Positions 48,342 through 57,334 of a DNA stretch of 64,000 bases are shown here, piece by piece. This DNA comes from Isoetes taiwanensis (Eukaryota; Streptophyta; Lycopodiopsida; Isoetales; Isoetaceae). Location: assembly GCA_021234155.1 (NCBI GenBank), contig JAJEKV010000174.1, positions 801,466 through 865,465 of the forward strand, in the 5' to 3' direction. The notes under the pieces were generated by a model. It ran no database searches. It was given only the letters and a program-made list of their open reading frames with translations, and had not been told where the DNA came from. The stretch's first letter is position 1. Each line of letters opens with the position of its first letter. Both the position numbers and the translations under genes were made by a program.

Positions 48342-49399
48342 CCTAACTTAACCCCTGCATTACAGGATATAGTGGACATTTTGATGTGGGTTGTGCTTTT
48401 GAACAAACAAAGTTGGTCAAAGGTCTGGTGGTACCCCACTCCTAACTAAGAGTTTGAAGAGAAGGACGAGGAAGTAGAAGAAGAAGAGGAAGAGGAACCG
48501 GTGGTAACAAAGGGAAAGGGTAGAAAGCATTCCCTGGTAGTAGATACACTGGCTCCAACAAAAAAAGAAATCTAGAGGCACAAAAGTCTTTGACTCTAGA
48601 GGAGTCAACGAAGCTCTTCGAGAAGGCTCCCGGAGCGGATATTGTTGTGAAGCCCAGCAGATAAATCAAGTGCTATTCTCAAGCTGGTGAATGACACTAA
48701 ACCCGCTAAAAGCAAACTATTTCTTTGACATTGAGCACCATTAAGAGGCCACCTAAAATGAAGATGGGGTCCCGAAGTGCTACTGGTCGGAAGCGTATCA
48801 CGGCACATGTGGCTATCTGAAACAAAGAATGAGAAGAAATCCTCATGCCCATGTGTAGCCACTAGTTGTTATGGTGGGCGAGTCGATTGCAACCAACTAA
48901 AAGATTACAAGAAGGGCGACTTGAAGATTACACATACTAAGTTCTTGGAGGCACACATAGTTACAAGGCAAGGAAAAGAACTAGCAAAAGAGGAAAGCAG
49001 AGCGAAGTGTGGAAGAGCGTTGAAGCACATATATACGTTGGTGTAACGGATGAAGAAGCAAAAAGTCATTGCCGTGAGTCATAATCTCGACAATGACTTG
49101 GATTAAAAATGAGTTTAATAGACAAGATCCGTTTCATGCACCGTGAGTAATGTGGAATTTAAACAAATGTATGGAGAGGATTTTAAAAAGCAAAGAACAA
49201 GCTGCGGGGAGCCCCGAGAAGCTGCGTGTGAATCTTTGCCTCAGCTATGACTATGATAAAAGCCCATTATGGCGGTAAAACAATACGATAACTACTTTCG
49301 GTGGCATTGAGAGATGGTCAAGTAAGTAAATGCTCTTCTTTCTATGTTTTGTAGTATGTTTAGGCGTGGTTACAAGTGCCTCGACGGCGGCCCGCCACG

Positions 49400-49696
49400 G
49401 TACTTAAATTTATATTGACCTCTGTGGCCGGACGTCGACGGGTATAAATTTATACCGGCTGATCAGTCGTGATGCGTGCACGATAAATTTATATCCTAGT
49501 CAAGCAGATAAATTTGAGGTATAAATTTATACTGCGTCAAGGTGATAAATTTATACCGTGACTAGTCAGCGGGTATAAATTTATACTGGTACGGGCACTA
49601 AGATAAATTTTAAGATTCATGCAGATAAATTTATACCGGTACGCACTCCGTGATAAATTTATACCGCGGCCAGGTCCGCCGTATAAATTTATACCG
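49400..49696. repeat. palindrome cluster 3, 11 copies, intronic
   Basis: Eleven copies or decayed copies between the donor AGTAAGT (about 49320) and the acceptor TTTACAG at 49772. Several have lost exactly one arm base pair (GATAAATTTATACC), showing decay from the outside inwards. Confidence 0.9.
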
Positions 49697-50755
49697 TGCT
49701 TAATTTAGAAAGTAGATGCAACATATTCTCTTACGCCAAGCAACACTAAACTAATGGCGTTGTCCATTTACAGGTGTGGGATCTTCAGAAAGAATTTTTT
49801 GTATGTTCAAGATGGTGAGCTTAAAGAGCAAGCCAACGCAGTGGAAAAAACCAAAAAGGGTGGAGAATTAAAAGCAGAAAAAATATGAGCATTGTATTGC
49901 CCGGACCGATTCTGAGGGGATTAAAAAATAAAAGAAATTTTTTCGCTTTTGGAAAAAGTCGTGGGCCAAGGAATTTACATTAGGCGAAATGGCCAAGGAA
50001 GCTAAGGCGTAGTTTTCACATTTGCAATGCCGTGTTTCTTCTACATTTTACGGTCTTACAACATGTTTCTCTTTATGATCCGGAAAGACATTGTCTGCCG
50101 GGCCGAGTTAATGAAGCAGACTAAACCTAGAAGGCTGGGAGGAGTGCAAGCTTCTCTACCCAAGTTGTACCACTGATAGTATCATTAGAAACCTTATTTA
50201 ACTTTAGTGGCTGGGTAAGTTTTGCTAAAAATATGTTACGTGTTTGTGCCTTTTTCTCACAATATTCTTCTTAGAACAAAGAAAAAGGGGGGCTCCATTT
50301 GGATTTTTAAACCTGGTTCGTGGGGCCAAGGAAGAGAGGCGAGACTTAAAGGCAATCGAGCAGGGAAAGGGAGGTCGCCACTAGCAAACTTTGACACTTT
50401 ATGAACGATTGACAACGTTTGGTCGGGACTGCATGTCTGAGTTGTTGAGGGTGACCGCACCGAGGCTGGGGACACTTTTGGAGAAGCAGAACTTCACATT
50501 ATGCATTGCAGATATTCCCTATGGTTTCAAAATTAAGGACGCTTTTGGGGAGGCTTTCACGCGTGCAAGTCCACTCTTTTGGAAGGTTTGAAGGATGTCA
50601 CCTTATCTCGCTAACTGGAGGGTCATCATTTTCCATTAGGACCTACAAACAATGTGGGTGCTTAAACCTATGGGAGTTACATGCGTAATGCGGCTTTGAA
50701 AACTGGCATTTGGTAAGCTTAACATTTAACAGCTTTTCTTTTTAGTAACTCCCAC

Positions 50756-50914
50756 GGTATAAATTTATACCACATTAGCCCTAAGGTTTAAATTTATATA
50801 ACAAGGCAATGTCGTATAAATTTATCTGACTTGCGACATGGGTATAAATTTATACTTTAAAGGCAACCTGGTATAAATTTATCTTACAAGTCAACCACGG
50901 TATAAATTTATACC
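50756..50914. repeat. palindrome cluster 4, 6 copies, intronic
   Basis: Six copies spaced about 28 bp apart, directly after the GTAAGC donor at about 50713 and before the last exon-like block. The spacing here is the most regular of the clusters. A final isolated copy (CGTATAAATTTATACAG) is at about 51631, near the end of the gene. Confidence 0.9.
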
Positions 50915-52739
50915 ATACCTCTTTGAGCTAACTTATTTTCCTTGTTTTTATTTTACTAATATTTCATTGTTGTCTTTGTTTGGCGGGCTTAAAACAAGCG
51001 TTAAGGGTCATGGTGGTGGTCCAAGGCTTAGTAAGTTGTTTCGAGCACTTTCACATAGGGTTTTCACGGTATGAGCCTTAAAAACCATGGTTCACTTTAA
51101 TACGCGAGAATGAAAAGACTCCTCCCGCAATGCGTTTCAGTTCGGCGGTTTTGCAAAAATAAAACCCCTGACAAGGCTGTGGTGTCCCATTATCGAACCC
51201 GCGGCGACTTATAAATAATTTGATCTGATGGTTTTCATACAGGGATTTGGATCTTAGACGCATTTTCGGCTCGGCACCCGGCAGTTTGCGCCCTTGGGCG
51301 CAATGTTGTCTCCGTCGACATAGGCAGGACAAAATAAGTTTCATCGGGACGGGATAAGCTCTTGTGAATCCTTTCCTGATGAAAACGAGGAATTGGGAGC
51401 AAAAAATGGTGCTGGCGATGTAAAAGGCACATATACAGAAATCCAGCCTCCACTTACGGGAAGAAGAAATGAGGAGGTGGAGTTCGTCGATCTGGAGCCT
51501 GTGGTGCCTGAGCCAGAGAAACAGCCTGTACCTGTACCATTGGAATCAGAAGGGGGCGTCTCTGCTATTATAACCTCAAGAGACCGATCCTGGGGAGAGA
51601 GAGTCCTGTGGACTGGGAAGAGCCACCTCCCGTATAAATTTATACAGACAGCATTTTAAACTATCTTTCATTGTAATCTATGTGTTACGAATTTTAATAT
51701 ATTTTGATGAAGATTTCTCAACTGAAAACTTTGTCTCTTCAACAATGCTTAATTAGAACAATTCTTTTTTTGATTCATGATTTCAGACTCTTTCTCTTTT
51801 CTATGTTTGATTTTCTTAGTACTTATATTAAGCTTGCAAAAACACAAAACTATATTTCCTTCTATTTTAAACAACAAATACTTAATGAGTTCTTAAATGT
51901 AATGTCTTTCTCCTCAAAACAAGCTTTTTTTTTTTTTGCCCTTCTTAAAAAATGAAAAGGCTTCAAAAATGTTGCTTTTTTTGGGGTATTTCGAATGCTA
52001 TTTGCTCAACAATCTATTTTGCTCCCTATTTTGTCCATTTTTTTCAAGTTTCCAATTTTTATAAAGGAATCTTTCAAACGCACTTCTTAAATAAGTGCGT
52101 TTCATTTTAAACCTTGTTCTGTGCCAGGGTGGAACGGACCAAGCAAATACATAGCATCCGGACATACTTGGCCAAATCAAGCACAAGGGTGGCTCATAGA
52201 GGTTTAAGTTGTTTCTGTGGTAACTGTTTGAAAGGAAACTGGTCATCTTATGTGAACAAGCACAGGTTGAAGAATTGGAAATATGTTATACTAAAGCCGA
52301 TAAGTTCATTTGGTGAAGGATGCAAGGCTTAAATCGATGAGGCATTTTTGAAGGTGATGGAGAATGGCTTAGTGGAAACATAGAGGAAGGTGATAACTTT
52401 GTTGTTTTAGCCGAGAGGAGGGAAATCGGGAGAATGCAGATTTCTATGTGGTGAAATGTGTTAAGCCGGGGCATATCCTTGACAGAATTATCAAGGATAG
52501 TTGGGGTCAGACCTCAATGTCGATGAACATGTGTTGGCTGGTTTGTACTATGCTGTCCAGCTCGATGGTAGTTGGGAGCTACTTGAAGACAAAGGCCTGA
52601 CCTTCCAGTACAATCATCACGTATCAACAATCAAGTTTGAGATGAATCAGATTCCTAGCACCAACAGATACAGGCTACTCACCAGATGATCCTGAATATG
52701 CTTTGACCTAGTTGTTTTATCATTTTAACAGTTCTGTAG

Positions 52740-52880
52740 TTACTTGTTTACTTGTCTCAAATTTTGATGATTGTATTGGAGACAATGCTTGTGAGACAAT
52801 GTTTGTAGTATTGGACTACTGTATTGGAGTATTTTAGTATTGGAGACAATGCTTGTAGTATTGGAGACAATGCTTGATAT
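52740..52880 (+). repeat. short tandem repeat, GTATTGGAGACAATGCTTGT
   Basis: Three to four imperfect copies in the 3' flank of the interrupted gene. Confidence 0.8.
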
Positions 52881-53269
52881 ATATTACAGAAAATTGTACA
52901 CCGAAATTCATAACATAGAACAAAGGTCTTTGAACATGAGTCGAACTATTTGTCATGTGATGTGGCTTTGCTGGTGGTGATGGCAGTGCCGGCGTTCATG
53001 CCGAGATGCACCTGCCCCATGATCTCCCCGCCCCAAAAAGTGGTGTGTCTCGGCTATCCACGACCTTTGCACGGGACTAGGTGGTTTATCAACCCTCGTC
53101 CACGTAAACTACTTTCCTTGTTCTCTGCAAAAAATCAAAAGTGGTGCTACAATTACCTTTGTCTTAAATTTTGAAGACCTTTATCTGGAATTTTATGTTG
53201 TATTAGAGACATCACTCAAGATTACTCAATACTCAAGATTACACAAAGTAATCATACATATATTACAAA

Positions 53270-54140
53270 AGGGTAGTGTACAATGGTTATTTCATGAGTC
53301 ATTGAAGTTTTCACCGTGGTTAGAGTCATCAGGAATGGTGCCCAACAACTGCCTTTGTACCTCTTCTGGAGCATTGAGGATATAATATAGGCCGAGACAA
53401 GGTAGTTGTTGAGACAGTAATCCAGCACTGCAACTGTCTCCTTTTCCAACCATGCATCAGTGATGTCTAGCTGTGAGATTATTTCTTCTACTGCATGAGC
53501 AGATAAGTAATCCAATGTTGGACACATAAACTTCTGCAAAAAGTTGTCCTCTTCCTGCTTTTTAAAAGGCATAATAGGAACGGTTGTGTGTGCAGGGTTT
53601 AGAAACCCTTTGTGTAGGCTATCATCTACCAAGAAAATCATACCATGATATTCAGGAAAATCCTCAAGTACAACCTTCAATTCCTTGAAAAAAAGTTGCT
53701 TTGCTGTGCTGGTTGGATGTTCGCATGCATAGCACAACTCTTGACCATATATCTTCAAGAATTTGGTCCGCAAATCTGGGAACAATGCATCCACCATATC
53801 CCGTGTATTCCAAGTAGAGAAGCACTCCGGATCACAATATCAAACCTCCAAGGTGCCCACTCCACAAACTCATGATACCGGGTCCTGCAAATGAGGTACT
53901 TACTTGATTTCTTTTACAACATGGTTCGTTTGAGGTGGAGGCAAGAATTTTGGCCCGTTCTCCTCTGTTTGTGACCTGTACAAGACACCATTTATGTCAA
54001 GCACTATCAATTTCCGTCCCGGGTGCCCATCCCTCAACGCTTTGTAAACCACCGCCGATGTCCGGCCAGATTGTGCTTGGCTGCGACATATGTGGGACTC
54101 ACTGGAAGTGCTATCGAGATGTGTCGGACGTTGTTGCGAC
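53270..54140 (-). pseudogene. FCP1/NIF-type phosphatase-like gene, frameshifted
   Basis: On the minus strand: RKLIVLDINGVLY (about 54015-53977) is the catalytic N-terminal motif in the form LDLNG used by plant FCP1-like HAD phosphatases. After a one-base shift come RYHEFVEWAPWRFDIVI and, after another shift, NTRDMVDALFPDLRTKF, then FLVDDSLHKGFLNPAHTTV (the LxDDSPYKxLLNPxHTAIFP motif with its Asp-Asp) and LDYLSAHAVEEI. The long open part is 53797-53252. Such enzymes remove phosphate from Ser/Thr, for example on the RNA polymerase II tail. At least two frameshifts make this copy doubtful; its place among mobile elements suggests a captured or decayed copy. Confidence 0.65.
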
Positions 54141-55680
54141 TGGCCGGACTACGCTTCGCCAGCTTTGCTACCGGATGATGGAGAGTGCCGATAGCCATAG
54201 TTAGATACATCCAGATAGTATCTCCTCAGCCCCCCAATGTATGGGTGTTTCTGGCTATAAGTAACCCTTGGCAAAGGGCTCCCTCCGTGTTTTTATCCTC
54301 CGCTTCCTCATTCACGACCGCCTTTGTTCTCTTGCAGATGCGAGGATGTGCTCCAATTACTAACCGAAACTTGTAGAGAATACACATTCCAAATATAATA
54401 GGATTGCACCTTTTATATGTAATAGGTTGTTTTGGCACTTTGGTTTCTTCATTATTATCTGTTTGGGTTCTCTCACTATTCTCATCTTGATTCACTAAGT
54501 ACCACTTGTGGATGCCTTCTCCTTTCCGCAGCAAATGCATATTGATCCCTAGGTTGAAACTCCAAACAAATTTTACAAGGACACAATGGGGGAAAATAAA
54601 TATATTATGGTATTAAACAAAAACCTTTTAACTGCTCATTTTGGCAAGTCTTGTGCAATCAAAATTGGGCCTGAAACAAGTATGGGAAAATTACATTAGA
54701 CTGGGGGTTTTTTCCCTAGTGCGACGTCTATAGGCACGTCCTCATCCAGGGAAAAAATTAAGCATACTATATATTTTTTCATAAAAAATGGTTTGGCTAT
54801 TTTTTCAAAATTTTACAGTATTCTATAATATATATTTGGCTAAAGTTATTATTATTATTACATTTATATATATTTGGACTTGGCGAAACTTTTGAATTAT
54901 GTAAGATAAGCTCACAACATAGCTTATAACATCCATAGTCTGAACTACATTCCATGCAACAACACCTTCTAGATATGGTGATCAAATTGCACTTATCTCT
55001 AACCCAGATATTATGCAACCAATTCGGGCATCTAGAGGGATATTGGACCTCTCTGAAGATGCATATATGGTATATGTATTAGAAATTCATAGTTTGAAAA
55101 ACTATATCACCAATGATGGTAGGTGGGGATGTGTAAAAGTCTATAATAAGAATTCATTTTTGTTTGGCTATTTATGATTTAATGTATAAATATTGTAATA
55201 TAAAGAAAGGCTAATCCCCTTTTCTTTAACGAAAAGGGGGAAAATAGTTTGGCGAATCCTAAAAAAAATAATATAGTACTTGTTTTAACTATGGCTATTT
55301 TTTATTTTTTTAGATGAAATCCCCCTTCATAAAATTCGCCGCAAAAATTGTCTAGACCCCCTAAAAAATCGCCATTTGGCTATTAATAGCCACTAATTTT
55401 TTCCATGGTCCTCATCAACCGAATCATCTGACTCACCCTCACTCTCGGGTTCTGTAACATTTTTGGTCCTTGACCTTGTGAGCCTAGTGATTGGTCACAA
55501 CCTTGTTGACCTACTTCTCGACATCTTCAACATCCTTTGTCCGCCCCGCATCAACGGTGTTAGAGGAGGCTTTGTAGAGGTGCTAGTAATTTGGAACTAT
55601 ATGGTAATTGTCAATATTGTCAGAACTACTGGAATATGCTTTGGACCGTGTTAGTGTCTTTAGTAATCGTACTTTCTAGT
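54141..55680. other. no supported gene, AT-rich
   Basis: 54541-55450 is very AT-rich with repeated GGCTATTTTT and ATATATTTGG words. The 104-codon minus frame at 54226-54540 is not recognisable but adjoins the phosphatase relic and might be its N-terminal part. Confidence 0.35.
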
Positions 55681-55689
55681 GCCGCGGAT

Positions 55690-56540
55690 TGTGCCGCCGA
55701 CCGCTTGAATCTTGCGTGCAATCGTTTACAAAGCTTCTAATGTTTCCAATTCAGAAAACAAGCTGTACCTTTTCTCGGCCGTCTTGCTTGTGGAGTTCGA
55801 GTCCTTGTAGACTTGTGTCCGGGGTTTTTACTAAGAGGTGTTTTAACATGCTTCCTTTTCCGTTGTCGTTCGGAGTTGTAGCTACCACCTCATCTATGTC
55901 AATTGTCTCAACTATGTGTTTGTTTTGCGCCCCCAAAGCATATAAGGGTTCCTCGCTTGACCTGCTCTTCCCCAATTCCTCTACTAAGCCCTTTGGAACC
56001 GTTTTTCGAGCATTTGAGGCGGTGTGTCTTCTCCATAAGCAAACTCAGGCGTGACATGATATCGCGGGCCACATTTCAGCCTTCGTGACCGAGGGTGTAA
56101 TCATCCCCGAATGCGAGCCCGCATGTGGAGCATCTCTCTTCATCTCCAATTGGCAACCTGAATGGCTGGGATAGATTCTCACAAGCTGGCCAGCTCTCTT
56201 TGTAAGTTCCCTAAGCCTCGACATTGACTCGTAAATCTTCTTGGGCTTTTGTAAGTCGCAGACTTCATTGTTTGCAACCTCGGCCTACAAGGTGTACACT
56301 GTTGAACTACCCTCATCATCTCTTGGGCCACCCCCATTTCAATAAGGGCTTTGAGCATGTACTCTGCCATGTCTTTCTCTCTCTAAGCGCAGTAGCTCAG
56401 CAGAGGCACTAGCATCAGGACCTGTCAGGGCTTGAAGACGTGAGATGTTGTCTTTTATTGTCTGCAATTTATCTTGTGAAGCCGAGAAGAAAGTTCCCTT
56501 AGCCTAGGACTGGACAACTAGCTCCTTCTTGGAGACCAGG
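55690..56540 (-). pseudogene. decayed coding region, unknown family
   Basis: Minus-strand translation stays coding-like across frames: KLQTIKDNISRLQALTGPDA, SAELLRLERERHGR, LQKPKKIYESMSRLRELTKR, HSGCQLEMKRDAPHAGSHSG, then the open frame 55975-55751 (VETIDIDEVVATTPNDNGKG). The first part looks like an alpha-helical coiled coil. Stops occur at several points. It may be a mobile-element protein next to the CACTA terminus; no family recognised. Confidence 0.45.
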
Positions 56541-56736
56541 GGGAGTCACTCAGAAGAACCCCCCAAACCACGTGCGTAAACATGAAGGGGTTAATTTTGT
56601 GGGTTCTTAGTATGTATACCTACGACAATATACCTTTTTTAAATTCTTTCAGACACTAACAGAGAGGGGTGCTCCGTGGTGGGGGGGAGAACATGGTATG
56701 ATACTGTAGAGGGCTTAGTGATTCGGCAGCCTATTC

Positions 56737-57300
56737 CACTACAAGGGATAGTCGACGTCCAACGACGTCGCGACGTCGAAGAACGACGGGTCGTCGTCGA
56801 ATATCGACGACATCGTCGTTCAACGACGACAACGTCGTTTCGACGTCGTTCAACGACGTTCCGGTCGCGGCGTGTCGGATTGGCTGCGTGGGCATGGTAT
56901 CCGCCGCCAAGCCGTAAAAGCGTCGCGTCGTTTCACATGCATAAAACGCCGCTTAACGCCGCCCTCGTGGATCCGACGTGGCACATCCGGCCGCTGGCTT
57001 GCCGACATGCCAGCCGGGCACGCCACCATGTTCTCGCCATCGCCGACATGACGCCGCTGAACGGCTACTAAAACTCGACGCGGACCGGCCACTTGCGGGC
57101 TTGCCGACATGCCAGTCGGCACGCCAAAGTGTCCGCACGGCGCCGACGCGGACGCCGTTAAACGACGCAGAAATATCCGACGCGGGCGGCAGCTTTGCCA
57201 GCGTGGCCGGGCATCGTCCGCTACACGCACGCTATTGTCGCCAGAGCGCCGTAAGCAACGTCGTTAACGACGTTTTTTTTTGGGGAAAAAAAAAAAAACG
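56737..57300 (+). mobile_element. CACTA (En/Spm) terminus with subterminal repeats
   Basis: CACTACAAGGG at 56737 matches the diagnostic CACTA start (CACTACAAGAAA in most plants). It is followed by dense, both-strand copies of ACGACGT/CGACGTC words (56751-56870) and further GC-rich repeats (GGCTTGCCGACATGCCAG at about 56995 and 57093) up to AACGTCGTTAACGACGTT at about 57257. Subterminal arrays like this are transposase-binding regions of CACTA elements. The opposite end (reading TTGTAGTG) was not found, so the element probably extends beyond the window or is truncated. Confidence 0.6.
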
Positions 57301-57334
57301 GCGAAAAAAAATTATCATCGACGTCGCTATCGCT

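Larger units (their letters stand above)
46969..51659 (+). pseudogene. multi-exon gene with DNA methyltransferase-like motifs
   Basis: Exon 1 (46969-47129) encodes GLYERLSEVFKRPDHPIFYI and ends at GTAAGT. Later exon-like blocks lie at about 47930-48290, 48365-49318 (IVDILMWVVLLNKQSW, an acidic run), 49773-50712 and 50985-51659, separated by GTAAGT...AG introns. In the fourth block, TLCIADIPYGFKIKDAF (50496-50546) resembles motif IV (DPPY) of N6-adenine/N4-cytosine DNA methyltransferases. In the last, NPRRLINNLI then ILDAFSARHPAVCALGRNVV and SVDI (51190-51321) resemble motif X and the AdoMet-binding motif I (VLDxFxGSGTTxxAAxxLGR..VxVD). The order IV-X-I is that of the beta class. The Gly-rich part of motif I is poorly kept, and stops plus frameshifts exist. 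The acidic C-terminal tail ends in TAA near 51657. Call is tentative. Confidence 0.4.
43257..52122. mobile_element. 8858-bp TIR DNA element with CTGT target duplication
   Basis: The element spans 43261-52118. The ends are inverted copies of AACAARGTTTAAAATGAAAC, extending through GCACTTATTT (about 30 of 31 bases identical), with further inner similarity (GAAAGATTCC). CTGT is duplicated at 43257-43260 and 52119-52122, and removing the element restores an open reading frame. It encodes a minus-strand transposase-like gene (43.9-46.4 kb), a diverging plus-strand methyltransferase-like gene (46969-51659) and about 40 palindromes. DNA-transposon superfamilies with 4-bp duplications include Sola, Chapaev and Ginger (Academ 3-4 bp); I cannot decide among these or a new group. 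Confidence 0.8.
41577..52689 (+). pseudogene. unknown-family gene interrupted by 8.9-kb element
   Basis: Exon-like blocks on the plus strand: 41577-42103 (two in-frame stops), 42230-42592, 42701-43032 and 43213-43260, resuming at 52123 and running to a TGA near 52689. Introns at 42593-42700 and 43033-43212 have GT...TACAG borders. Conserved-looking parts are KCQKCGIKSLPICP and RTKQIHSIRTY, LSCFCGNCLKGNW. The Cys clusters suggest metal binding. I recall similar Cys-rich uncharacterised proteins, often multi-copy and associated with DUF7869-type genes, but cannot name this family. The exon at 43213-43260 continues in the same frame at 52123 once the element and one CTGT copy are discounted (ESIWIC then ARVERT), proving the insertion interrupted a coding exon. 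Additional frameshifts occur after 52330. Confidence 0.6.

Noticed and set aside
47195-49696. CRISPR-like array (palindromic repeats with spacers)
   Set aside because: The genome is eukaryotic, repeats are only 16 bp and decay individually, spacer length varies from 13 to over 60 bp, and the clusters sit in introns.
53885-53903. Intron with GTAAGT...GCAG in the FCP1-like gene
   Set aside because: It would be only 19 nt long. Reading through with a one-base shift gives better family similarity (SKYLICRTRYHEFVEW).
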